Of a stretch of 64,000 nt of DNA, positions 10,996 to 20,338 are shown in pieces; the stretch's first letter is position 1; every line of letters starts with the position of its first letter. The translations under genes and the position numbers were made by a program. The stretch is from assembly GCA_026413225.1 (NCBI GenBank), contig CM048552.1, positions 140,133,053 through 140,197,052 of the forward strand, given 5' to 3'. Source of the DNA: Otis tarda (taxonomy: Eukaryota; Chordata; Aves; Otidiformes; Otididae). Below the pieces are notes generated by a model that ran no database searches, was not told the origin of the DNA, and was given only the letters and a program-made list of their open reading frames with translations.

Positions 10996-13900
10996 TGGTA
11001 CAGGAGAACACGTTCCACGTAGGAAGAAGTGCAATTTGTTACCAAAGAGTCTTTTTGTTTTGAAATTAATTCTCACTTTAAAAAAATTAATTCACCATCT
11101 CTGATATTTATTTTAGAGTAATTAATACAAAATTTGACCTTTAAATTTGATGAGAGAAAACTTAGATGTGTTTTTTATTAATTAAGATTAAAAAACACTA
11201 TTTCATGGTAGTGCTACTTCAGCGTAAATTGAGCAATTCACAGCATTAAGCAGATAAATATCTATACCTAACCAAGCCAATTAATGTGCATTAATCATGA
11301 TGATTAACTAAATTTAATGCATCTGGCTTTCATTAAATTTTTTATGCTGCTACCTCATCCATCATATACCTATGTTTAACAATCTAGGAATTAAGTTAAA
11401 AAAATGTATAGAATAGTACATAAAGAAGAAGTAAAAGGAGAAAAATTACAGGTTTACATAAGAACTATCAGTTTGTGTTTTGAGTATGTGTTTTTTTGGA
11501 GCATATTATTTAATATTTTCAGTGATGAATAGAAAGAGGAAAAGGGAAAATTTTAATTCAATGCATTGATGATGTGAGACTAGAAGTCATCATTGTGATG
11601 AAGGAGCAGTATACTCTCAGAGGAGCAACCGGATGACCATAAGGTATGAAGAATTCAAAATGGGAAGACAAAATAAGGACCAACCAGTCAGAGATTTTTC
11701 TATAAAATGTTAGGCCCATACTGTGGGATTATAAAAAAAGAAGAAAACTAGGCAGCGATGAGAGAGAGGAAAGAACTAGATAACTGTCACTGTATTGCTG
11801 CCATGAAGTGGCAAATTTAACCATAGGGTGAATGTATTATAATATATAGAGACAAAGAGCAGCAATATTAATTATATATACAAGATAGTGGTGAAACTGC
11901 ATCTGTAAATTTGTAGCTATTTTTATCCCCCATATTCCAGGAAGTCTGAAACTGCTGCAAAGAAATCCAATAAAAGCAGTCAGCGAAAAAAGAGAAAAAG
12001 AAATTCAAAACAACTTCCATTTTCACCTTAGAGAAATGGTAGTGAAAAGCTAATGTGATTGCTCTCATCTGAAAACCATGAATGAGTAAAAATAAATTAA
12101 GTGAAATTAAAATTGGAATACATGTGGAAGATTCATTTAGGATCCAGGAATAAGTGGAAAAATATTTAAAAGGTAATAAATTTAAGTTTGAAGTTAAACT
12201 TCTAAATATTAGATTTTTTTTTTAATTATTTTTATTCTTTTTTAACAAACTCCTTAGAGGCAAAGTGAAGTCAGAATTGTAGAGTTTAAAATAAGTTTAT
12301 GACATCAAACAAGTTCCCTGAAGTAAAAGAACTGATGAATTAATGAGTCCCTTCCAATCCCATGTTCCAAGTTCTGTTCAAACCATTTTGTCTTATCCAT
12401 GTGGGTTTTTTTTTTGTTTTAGGTAGAAGTTTTTATGTTTTCTTTACAATGTTGAATAAAAAAAATATGGCATCATGCTGGAAACTTGTATCAGTGTCCT
12501 GAATTACTGTCCTTCCTCTCAAGTTATTGGTTACTTAATGACAGCGCAATTAGAAATAAAAACTTTTTGTCAGAGATCTCTTTTAACTCCTTTCAAAAAC
12601 CTGGAAAGGACACTGTACATAAACTAAGGAAATCAACAGCTTCTGAAAAACATGTTATAAATAGAAGCATCAAGCATTTAAAGACAAATGTATTCGACAA
12701 AAAAATTGCATATAACTGAAAAAAACATCAGTGAAACTCAAAATTACCTAAGCTTGATTTGGCATTTTGATGAATTTGTAAGATTTGCTTTTGCCTTAGC
12801 AAACGGTGTTGTTCATTAGCATTTCTAATTATATTTAGCCTGAGAAGGTGTTTTTATTACAAGATTTTCTGTGATTGTTTTTCTATGTTACAATATAGAA
12901 TACTGTACATAGAATCAGAATGATTTATTAATTAGGTAAAAAATGAAAGCTCTATAGACTCCCTTACGAAAACTCAGGTTTTTTTTCTGTTGGTGTGCAT
13001 TGGCAGTTAGACAATATTTTTCCTTTCTTTCATTTAACTCTAAGGATAAAAACTACTTGATTATTCACTGAGGCATCAGAAGTAATGCAGAGGGTATGAC
13101 CACATATATATTGACTTGGTCATAAAACACAGGGGAGCAGTAAGGCAATGCTTTGAACTGGTGGATAATAGTTTTACAAAACTAATTTGAAAATGTATAC
13201 TTATGTAGTATTCCTGAGGCTCAAAGCAGCTTCTAGACAGAGAGAGCACAATTACCTTTTGGCTTAATATAGGTTCCATCATCTTTATTTAATTTAATTT
13301 TGATTTGTTACATTCTAAAGTCATTCAGTTACTTAGTTCATTTTCAAACTGCTTTTGTCTGAGAGCAACTTAGCTTTCAAAGTCTAAAACTTGTCCAATT
13401 TCATTCATATAGACAAGTCCAATTCATCATTATCAGCTTAAGAGCTCACTCACATTCTATAAACCTAAAAGCTTTTTCTGAATTTTCTTGTAGCTGCCAG
13501 CTAAGAGTGTAAGCAGGTAATATTTTTTTTCCACTTAATGCCATCAAAATTAGGCAACGTACTAAAGGTATTAATTTCCTCAGTTTCCCTTTTTACTCCA
13601 TGTAAGAAATTTGTGAGTCATTGATTCTAATAGTTTAGTCAGAATACTTGATTATTTAATTCATTCCACTGAGATTGAGAGAACTGTTTACAAAACAAAA
13701 GACTATTCAGTGTATCTAATGGTGGCAAAATCTTGAAGCCTATGGGAACCTGATTTTATAAAATAAGTGACATGTTACTGGATTTTAATTTGTTGGAAAG
13801 TATTTTGTGGTGCAGCAGCAGAAATATGTAAAGGTGTTTCTTTAGTCGTTGTAGTGCTTTCAAACAACCTGCTATAAAGAATTGAACAAAAATATAAAAA

Positions 13901-15206
13901 GAATGAAGTTGCACATTATAAGTAATACAAGTATTGTTACTATTGGTGCATTCTTATTTCAACTAATAAAAGAGAAGTAAATTATCACTAGCCCATAAAT
14001 GCAAAGTGCTTATTTTCTTGGATAATGCCCACATTGCTCAGTGTAGCTCTGGGTAAAGCTGTGTCAATGGAAAGGGGAAGAGTGGTGGGTACGCAGACAG
14101 TTTACATGCAAAGTGAGTAGCTAAAGGTAAGCCAAGCAGCTAATCAAACATCTTTAAAGCCTGCACTTTATCTGATTGAGTCAACATTCATAGAAAAGAG
14201 TTTGGCAGGTGAAAATTAGGGAGAATAGGTAGCTGTCCAAAGAAAATTGCTTTTTCAATTCTCTGTAAATTGTTGTGCTCTAGAACAGTATTAGAAGCAG
14301 ACATTCAAGCTGAATATAAAAGAGGTCTGAGTTTTTTTAAAAAGGGCAAGAAAGTGAGTAGAAAAAGTCTTCATACACTGTTATTGTATACTACTGAATC
14401 TTAGCTATCTCATGAAAACCACTACAGAAATAAAATGCATAATATACACCAATTATATCAATTGTAGATGTGTAAGTAGCATAATATGTAGGTCTTTTCT
14501 TTAAAATAAATACCTTCTTGTTCCATATTACTATATGCCTACTTTATTTATTTATTTATTTATACAATCCAGGTAGTTAAGTATTCACTGACAACCTTAA
14601 CTGCCCAAAGCCATTTCTGTAACATTTGTAAGGTAAAACATACCTGTCAAAGTTATTATACCTTTTCTTCAGCTGAGATTCAGTAAGTAAATGGAACTGT
14701 AAGATTTTATATCAATTGACTATCTAACCTCATCACATACTCAGACTGAGAATACTCTTATGGCAAGGGTTTGAGACACTTTTCTTGGTTCTGGAATACC
14801 AAGTAAAGGTCAAAGACAAAATAAGAAATTGAGCTAACATAGAAACTGCTATGCCATAGCTGTAATCAGTCAGTAGTTCAGAAGTCAGTGATGTAACTAA
14901 CTGTGTATTTGGCAGCCTTTTTGAATCTATAGCTGAAATGACCATGTACCTATTTACAGTTGGGCAATTCTGGGGAGAATTTCTGGCAAAAAAAAAAGCA
15001 AGTCATTCCAATTACCCTTTCAGTCATCAAGATGATCATACTTTTGGAAACAGTAGTTTTAAAAAGGTCTAGCTATGCATTTGGCTGCATCAGAGTTGAA
15101 ATGACAGACAAGAAAGAGAATAATATTTGAAGTTATTTTTTCCCATCTAAAAAACACACTTCAAATCCCTGCACCAACAAAAAAAAAATTAAAATTAACT
15201 GATACT
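10996..15206. other. Intergenic AT-rich DNA, no gene seen
   Basis: About 4.2 kb of AT-rich single-copy sequence. It contains short simple repeats such as (TTTA)n at about 14542-14562, and A-runs near 14990 and 15180. Open frames are at most 77 codons, with composition typical of chance AT-rich frames. Confidence 0.5.
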
Positions 15207-15546
15207 TGTTGAAGATGGTCATCTAACTAACAGGGATATGGGGCCCTGCAAGGCAGCAACAAGGCTACAAGTAGGGCTGCACGTACACAGGAAGGGCGGT
15301 CCGCAACAATTCGCGCGCTTGCTGATGCAATACCTCATGCTAGGTGCAGATAGGTACACGGGCGTAGGGGGCGGGTGCATTCTCATGCGTAGTGGGTGTA
15401 CAGGCTTGCATAGCGGGCGTATGGGTATATATCACGATGTGATGCAGCAGTAAATTGAGAGCTGACTCCACGGCATCTGTATCTGTGTCTCTCTCCCTGG
15501 GATGGGATCCTAGTAGGGGGGGGCGGTTCATTGTCATGCGGCGACA
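15207..15546 (+). repeat. Probable 5' LTR of the endogenous retrovirus
   Basis: The end is placed at ACA (15544-15546), two bases before the primer-binding site. The start is placed at TGTTG (15207), which forms an imperfect inverted repeat with CGACA. Inside are a TATATAT box (15426-15432) and an AGTAAA, one base away from AATAAA, 23 bases further on (15449-15454). That spacing suits a U3/R arrangement with a short R. The upstream part carries a degenerate repeat of GCGTAG/GGGCG-like units (about 15360-15425). The 5' boundary is the weakest point; no target duplication can be tested because the 3' end is lost. Confidence 0.6.
15426..15432 (+). promoter_or_regulatory. TATA box of the retroviral 5' LTR
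   Basis: TATATAT stands alone in a GC-rich U3 and lies 23 bases before the polyadenylation-like AGTAAA. Confidence 0.55.
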
Positions 15547-15548
15547 AG

Positions 15549-15566
15549 TGGTGACCTCGATGTGAT
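15549..15566 (+). other. Primer-binding site, tRNA-Trp type
   Basis: TGGTGACCTCGATGTGAT begins with the TGG that pairs with a tRNA CCA end. It differs at only two positions, both C to T, from the 18-base tRNA-Trp primer-binding site known from alpharetroviruses. It sits two bases after the presumed LTR end, which is the expected place. The identification rests on recall of the tRNA-Trp site and is strong because of the length of the match. Confidence 0.8.
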
Positions 15567-15595
15567 CTGATGGATCGGGTTTTCAGTGCACCAAA

Positions 15596-17383
15596 GTGAG
15601 CGGGGCTCGGGGTAATCCAGACCTAATTGTGTCGACGGTATCCGTCAAGGAAACGGTGAAGGTTCTAAAGGTACTGGCTAAGGAGGTAGGCGAGAAAGTC
15701 TCCTCTAGCGGTACAGAGGACCTTATCCAATGGATGATACATAAGGGGATGATCCAACAGTCTTCGCAGGTGATGGATCTGGAAAAGGTAGTAGCGGTGG
15801 GGGGGGAACTGTTAGCTTCTGCTGCCGCGGGGAACAAAATTGCCCTGTCCTTTATTCCCGAGTGGGGGGCAGTCAAGAGGTGCCTTGAGAAGGTCCGCGA
15901 TGTTCAGGGTGTCTGGCAAGCCGTGGCTTCAGTGGTTTGCGGGGATCCACTGAGTGAAAGGCAACCTGACTCGGGTTCCGACGGTCGGACTAGTAGTGAT
16001 ACGTGGAGCGATAGTGAGGCGGGAGCCAGTTTTGAGGTGGCGCCTGAGGAGCCGCAGGACGCGGAGCGGGGTCCTAGCACCTTCCCGGTGGGGAAAGGGG
16101 ATCCAGCTTATAAACCGGATGCAGCAGCTGATTCGTTCTTTGGGGGGGAGCCCGATTTTCCAGTGACGCCTGCCTGGGTGGGGCCTCTGCCCTCTGCGCC
16201 ACCAGCCTATGAGGGCTTACCCGCAGACGCAAGCACGCCTTCGGCCCAGCCAGAGAACGTTCCCCTACCCCCATCGGTGGGTCCGCAATCATGGTTGGGA
16301 TCAGGGGAGGACTTAGTGCACCGTTTGCTTTCAGAAGTCCGTCGTTTGGCAGTTAATTCGGGAGGGCTGGCGCAGGAGCTGGCGAGGTGGTCATCCCCGC
16401 CAGACCCAGTCAAAGGCAGGCGAAGCCCCTCGGGTCCAGACGAGTCCTCGCTGGGCCCTGACCCTGCCGCCCACTGGCGGTTTGTTGTTGAGAACTGCGC
16501 CCTCCAATGGGTAGCCCATGTGACTTCGATTTCACCGGATGTCCCCCAGGAGGGAGAACTGATGGCCTTCCCAGTGGTGAGGGGTCCCGGTGGGGCTAGG
16601 TGGGAGCCCATCAACTGGAAGATTGTTAAGGAAATCCGTAACGTGGTAACCACCTCGGGGTTAAGCAGCCCCACCTGTGAGGCTTTGTTGGATGTACTTG
16701 AGCCCAGTGCCTTCACGCTTTATGACTGGCGTAATCTGTGCAAGGCTATTCTTACGCCCGCACAGCTGGTGGTTTTTGAAAGCAAGTGGGAGGGTTTTGC
16801 GGTGGATGCCTCCATTGGCTTCACTACATCTGCAAATCACCCATGTTTTGGGGTGGGGGCAGACCAGTTGCGTGGTGTTGGGGCCCACGTCGATTCTCGC
16901 TGCCAATGCACCTGGGACCCTGCCATCCTCCAACAGGCTGGCCTCTTAGACAGGAAAGCGTTGAAGGCAGTTGCTCGGATGGACACGAAGAGCCCGCCAT
17001 ACACCTTGATTAAACAGAAGGCCAACGAACCTTACCTGGATTTCTTAGATCGCCTTAACAAGAGCCTTGATGTGTCTGGCCTGCCCAGTACCACTAAAGG
17101 TCCTTTGGGGAAAGACCTCACCTTTTTGAATGCAAATGATGTCTGTAAAAAGGTGATCCAGGGACTGCCGGCAGGTTCTGGGTTGGGCCAGATGATTGAA
17201 GCATGCATTAGAGCTGAGAGAGCGAGGGATGCAGAACCGTTAGCGTTTGCAGTCACCTCGGTGGGGAAACAAGTGGTCACTTTGCTGGATGGGGCCTCCG
17301 GACAAGGGCGATGTTTTCAATGTGGGAGTATGGGCCATGTGAAGAGGGACTGTCCCTCTGAGAAACCGGGGGGGAGCTGGTGA
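15596..17383 (+). CDS. gag: Retroviral Gag polyprotein (595 codons, open)
   Basis: Gag builds the immature virus particle at the membrane. The frame is open from the GTG at 15596; the upstream stop is TGA at 15563. There is no ATG until residue 47 (15734), so either the native start codon has mutated to GTG or translation began elsewhere. Residues 15-130 look like a helical matrix domain. Overlapping late-domain motifs PSAP (199-202) and PPAY (202-205) lie in a proline-rich region. Capsid follows, with a major homology region near residues 473-488 (QKANEPYLDFLDRL). The first CCHC zinc knuckle is at residues 573-586 (CFQCGSMGHVKRDC). The frame ends in TGA shortly after a seven-G run (17368-17374). 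The second knuckle lies further on in the next phase, so the frame is broken just before its natural end. Confidence 0.9.
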   Translation: MSGARGNPDLIVSTVSVKETVKVLKVLAKEVGEKVSSSGTEDLIQWMIHKGMIQQSSQVMDLEKVVAVGGELLASAAAGNKIALSFIPEWGAVKRCLEKVRDVQGVWQAVASVVCGDPLSERQPDSGSDGRTSSDTWSDSEAGASFEVAPEEPQDAERGPSTFPVGKGDPAYKPDAAADSFFGGEPDFPVTPAWVGPLPSAPPAYEGLPADASTPSAQPENVPLPPSVGPQSWLGSGEDLVHRLLSEVRRLAVNSGGLAQELARWSSPPDPVKGRRSPSGPDESSLGPDPAAHWRFVVENCALQWVAHVTSISPDVPQEGELMAFPVVRGPGGARWEPINWKIVKEIRNVVTTSGLSSPTCEALLDVLEPSAFTLYDWRNLCKAILTPAQLVVFESKWEGFAVDASIGFTTSANHPCFGVGADQLRGVGAHVDSRCQCTWDPAILQQAGLLDRKALKAVARMDTKSPPYTLIKQKANEPYLDFLDRLNKSLDVSGLPSTTKGPLGKDLTFLNANDVCKKVIQGLPAGSGLGQMIEACIRAERARDAEPLAFAVTSVGKQVVTLLDGASGQGRCFQCGSMGHVKRDCPSEKPGGSW

Positions 17384-17576
17384 GAAGGCTCAAGCCTCGA
17401 AGGAGTGTTTTAAATGTGGGAAGAAAGGACATTACTCGTATGAGTGTCGGTCGGGAAACGGGGTTCGGAGGGCCCGTCTGAGTGCGACGACACAAATGCG
17501 GGCAGCACCCCCTCCGCAGAGGCCTCTGGCTATGGCCAGGGTGCCATGGCCAGGGCCCAACCAGGAACGCGATTAA
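17384..17576 (+). pseudogene. gag: C-terminal end of Gag (second zinc knuckle), out of phase
   Basis: CFKCGKKGHYSYEC (17406-17447) is a second CCHC knuckle, the usual pair to the one ending the 595-codon frame, but it lies one phase over. The phase change falls between the two knuckles, near the G7 run at 17368-17374, a typical place for an indel. This phase stays open to TAA at 17574-17576. It therefore overlaps the protease frame by about 120 bases downstream of the slippery site, as in betaretroviral gag-pro overlaps. Confidence 0.8.
17453..17459 (+). promoter_or_regulatory. gag-pro -1 ribosomal frameshift site (GGGAAAC)
   Basis: The heptamer reads G GGA AAC in the phase of the second zinc knuckle, six bases after its last Cys codon. 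A -1 slip enters the protease frame. The same heptamer is used at the gag-pro junction of some betaretroviruses. Six bases downstream, CGGAGGG (17466-17472) can pair with CCCTCCG (17510-17516). GCCCG (17472-17476) can alternatively pair with CGGGC (17499-17503). This gives the GC-rich structure expected of a frameshift stimulator. Confidence 0.8.
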
Positions 17577-18135
17577 GAACTGACAAGCCCCTTTTTCTCC
17601 GGGGCCCGACTTGGACCTCGGTTGTGGGCTCGCCGCAGGGGGGAGGACCAGGGTTAGTCTGCGGGGGCTTTGGGGCCAAGGACTGGGGAATACAGGTGTG
17701 GCCGTCATATCAGGATGCAGCATCAGTGACAGAGGTTGAGGTGACACCGCTGACGGACACCCCTGTATACGTCCTGCAGGATCTGCCCCTTGCCATGGCC
17801 ACGTGGGATCTAAGTTCGAGAACGCGTACGAGCATGACACTTTCTCAGGGTTGGGACGAAATTCATGTCATCTGCCTTATCGATTCAGGTGCAGATGTTT
17901 CTGCATTTAGTAGAGAGGTCTGGCCCTCTGGGTGGAGGGCGGTTACCTGCCCACTGGGCATCTAAGGTGTGGGGGGTCATAGCAGTGCCCAACGCAGTGT
18001 GGATCTAGTAACGATTAAGCTTGAAGGGGAGGAAGGGGAAGCGCAAGTAAGACCCTATGTGCTTGCCAGACTCCCTCTCAGCCTGCTAGGCAGAGACGCT
18101 TTGGCACAGCTGCAGGCCCGGATCCTCATAGGGCC

Positions 18136-18142
18136 GGATTTT
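18136..18142 (+). promoter_or_regulatory. pro-pol -1 frameshift site (GGATTTT)
   Basis: G GAT TTT lies in the protease phase, directly before the pro stop codon TGA at 18143. A -1 slip enters the reverse transcriptase frame, whose open stretch continues from 18142. The heptamer closely resembles the G GAU UUA and A AAU UUU types known at betaretroviral pro-pol junctions. Confidence 0.7.
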
Positions 18143-19281
18143 TGACAGGGGACACTGAGGGTATTGGCCCGGTGAAGCTTTCCTGGAAGTCTGACCGGCC
18201 TTTGTGGGTCAGTCAGTGGCCCCTATCACAGGAAAAACTGGCCCATCTTCACACACTGGTACAGCAGGAGGTGGCCACTGGCCATCTAGTATCGACCACT
18301 AGTCCGTGGAACTCTCCGGTATTTGTAATACAAAAGAAATCTGGGAAATGGCGATTCATACACGACCTGCAAATTGTCAATGACTCCATGTACAACATGG
18401 GTCCTCTGCAACCAGGTTTACCCATCCCTTCTATGCTTTCCCGTGATTGGCAGCTGTTAATTGCAAGTTTAAAGGATTGTTTCTTTACTATACTCCTTCA
18501 TTCCGATAATTGCCCGAGATCTGCCCTTACAGTCCCCTCTCTGAATAACGGTGAGCCGGCTAGGAGATACCACTGGACGGTGCTTCCCCAGGGGATGAAG
18601 AATTCCCCCACCATATGTCAGTGGTATGTGGCGGCTGCTCTGCAGCCGTTCTGCCAAGAGCATCCCGAATACCTTGTGTACCATTACATGGATGACATCC
18701 TGGTTGCAGGGTGCCCCTTAGGCCCAAGTGTCGCCCTTAAGTTAGCGAGCCGATTGTCATGCATTGGGTTACAAATAGCCCCAGAGAAAGTCCAACACAC
18801 TGCACCTTTTAAGTACCTTGGGTCCGTTATCAGTAACAGAAGAGTCGCCCCCCAGAGACTGAAGATAGATATGCCAGTGTCAACTTTGAACGACTTACAG
18901 CAGCTGATTGGTGGTATCCAGTGGATTCGATCCTTTGTTCCGGTGACACCGGAAGAAACACGCCCACTGACTGAAGGTTTGGCGGGGGAGCCGGACCCGT
19001 TGTCCCTTCAGCAGTCAACACCAGCTCAACGGGAAGCAATCTCCTGCATTGAGGCCAAGATAGCTACCTTTGCTCTGGGTCGATGGATTCCAGGACGGAG
19101 CCTGGAGGCCCATCTTACAGTCGCTGTGGCTGGGGTTACAGTACTGCTGTACCAATGGGACTCAGGAGCTTGTGAGAAGGATAGGATGGTTCCAATCTTA
19201 TGGCTGTATTCAGCATCCAGGGGTCGAACAGTCATTAAGGTTTCTGAGGCGCTTGGAGATGCCATCCTGCGTGCTCGCTGA
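18142..19281 (+). pseudogene. pol: Retroviral reverse transcriptase (pol, RT and connection)
   Basis: The frame is open for 379 codons from the frameshift point and has no start codon of its own, as expected for a domain expressed by frameshifting. Motifs in order (residues from 18142) are: fingers with SPWNSPVFVIQKKSGKWR (about 54-71); motif A region ASLKDCFF (108-115), where Ser109 stands at the position usually held by the first catalytic Asp; LPQG (148-151); YMDD (182-185); FKYLGSVIS (about 226-234), the thumb start; and a connection region with LQQLIGGIQWIRSF. It ends at TGA 19279-19281, before RNase H. The missing motif A Asp means the encoded enzyme would be inactive even without the later stops. 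Relationship is to beta/alpha-type (ERVK-like) RT. Confidence 0.92.
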
Positions 19282-19925
19282 CAGGCCCTACAACTGTCAG
19301 GGACTGATTTGAGTCACTGCTCCTGTGACCTGCCACAGGCGATGTTCGAAGGGGCTCTTATGACTGACCCTTGCCTTCAGCTGGCCCTCGCTAACTACTC
19401 AGGTACCCTTGGGAGGCCACGCCCGCACCCGTGACTAGTGCGGTGTGCATCCTTCCCCTGTAGGCCTGTTGTTCCCCTCTCACCACGCCCTGTGTCCGGC
19501 CAGACAGTTTTCACCAATGCATCAGGGAAAACACGACAAGCGGCATACGTTTGGTACGATCGGGAGAAATGGCACTCAACAAACAGCATGTATGGGTAGG
19601 AATGGGGAATCTGCAAGACTTGGAGTTGCAGGCTATTCGAGCAGTCCTAGAGCGTTGGCTCACCGAGCTGATTAACATTGTCATGGACAGCGAATACTGT
19701 TTCGTCCTAGTAACTAGGCTGTCAAAAGCCTTAGCCATCCTGACTAAGGCCACCCAAGACCTGCGTACCTGTCTCTCAACACAAGCTGCCCCTTTCTTTA
19801 TTACCCATATTCACAGTCACACTCGGCTGCCAGGCCCACTTGCCGAAGGCAATGCCCGGGCGGACCAAGCCGCTGGGTCACCCGTTACTATGTACACGGA
19901 GCCGGTGCCAGGCCTGTTTGAATAG
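19282..19925 (+). pseudogene. pol: Retroviral RNase H domain, frameshifted
   Basis: The domain starts in the RT phase with FTNASGKT (19510-19533), where Asn replaces the first catalytic Asp. After TAG near 19597 it continues in another phase with LELQAIRAVLERW (about 19620-19660), IVMDSEY, and HIHSHTRLPGPLAEGNARAD (19807-19866), which holds conserved His and Asp residues. TAG at 19923-19925 ends the frame. RNase H degrades the RNA strand of the RNA-DNA hybrid during reverse transcription. At least one frameshift and a stop make this copy non-functional. Confidence 0.88.
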
Positions 19926-20218
19926 GCCCATCAGTCCCATGGGTTTTATCATCAGGGCGCACACGCCATACGACGTCAGTTCCAACTGCCCATCTCACAG
20001 GCTCGGGCTATAGTGGCAGCCTGTCCGGCATGCCAAGTAGCAAAGCCGAACCAGCCCTTATACTACCTAGGCATTAACCCCTGGGGGTATGCTTCGAACC
20101 AGGTATGGCAAGTGGATATCACAGAGTAAGCACCATTTGGCCGTCTTAAGTACATTCATGTTGTGGTCGACACTTGTTTCCGAGCTCTCTTTGCGTGTTC
20201 ATTCACGAGGTCCACGGC
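19926..20218 (+). pseudogene. pol: Retroviral integrase, N-terminal fragment
   Basis: It continues the RNase H phase directly after the TAG at 19923. The HHCC zinc-binding region is visible: two His in SHGFYHQGAH and the pair CPAC, followed by QVAKPNQP. The catalytic core begins with WQVDITE (about 20106-20126), holding the first catalytic Asp. A TAA follows at 20127-20129, and then a VVVDTCFRALFAC stretch that includes the second Asp. The sequence breaks off at about 20218, so the third catalytic residue and the C-terminal domain are absent. Integrase inserts viral DNA into the host genome; this fragment cannot. Confidence 0.88.
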
Positions 20219-20338
20219 GCAGATGACCTTTGAAGGTCCCTTATAACCCTAACCATTATGATTCCATGATTCTATGACAGGCTGAGAGAGTTGGGGCTGT
20301 TCAGCCTGGAGAGAAGAAGACTATGGGGAGACCTTAGC
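20219..20338 (+). mobile_element. Two CR1 pieces in reversed order
   Basis: Bases 20219-20274 match the CR1 3' end (agatgacctttgaaggtccc through the ATTCTATG tail), equivalent to 2931-2985. Bases 20275-20338 match an internal CR1 segment (gagagttggggctgttcagc), equivalent to about 2579-2640, which should lie some 300 bases before the tail. Both are in plus orientation. The pair abuts the truncated integrase directly, so it marks a rearrangement rather than a single insertion. Confidence 0.9.

Larger units (their letters stand above)
17384..18145 (+). pseudogene. pro: Retroviral protease region (pro), one internal stop
   Basis: This frame lies in the -1 phase relative to the second zinc knuckle and is open from 17384 to a TAA at 17963-17965. 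It continues in the same phase to TGA at 18143-18145. The aspartic protease active site is IDSGADVSAF (about 17880-17909). The conserved C-terminal motif LLGRDALAQL lies beyond the TAA at 18083-18112, so one nonsense codon splits the enzyme between active site and C-terminal helix. A retroviral protease cleaves Gag and Gag-Pro-Pol during maturation and works as a dimer. About 140 residues precede the active-site motif; I see no clear dUTPase motif in them. The product is expected to be inactive. Confidence 0.88.
15207..20218 (+). mobile_element. 3'-truncated endogenous retrovirus (beta/alpha-like, ERVK-type) with 5' LTR, gag, pro and partial pol
   Basis: A GC- and CpG-rich 5-kb block stands out from the AT-rich surroundings. 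In order it holds a probable 340-bp LTR (15207-15546), a primer-binding site (15549-15566), gag, pro, RT, RNase H and the N-terminal part of integrase. It then stops at 20218 against CR1 sequence. The rest of integrase, any env and the 3' LTR are absent, so no LTR-LTR dating is possible. The gag-pro-pol phases imply two -1 frameshifts, as in betaretroviruses, while the primer-binding site is of tRNA-Trp type, as in alpharetroviruses. The high CpG content and the open gag suggest a younger insertion than most CR1 copies here, but pol is already broken at several points. Confidence 0.93.

Noticed and set aside
16207..17280. Long minus-strand frames opposite gag (169 and 90 codons)
   Set aside because: Shadows of the GC-rich gag frame, with no independent motifs.
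17277..17840. 187-codon minus-strand frame opposite pro
   Set aside because: Proline/serine-rich shadow of the pro region; no domain, and the plus strand carries the protease motifs.
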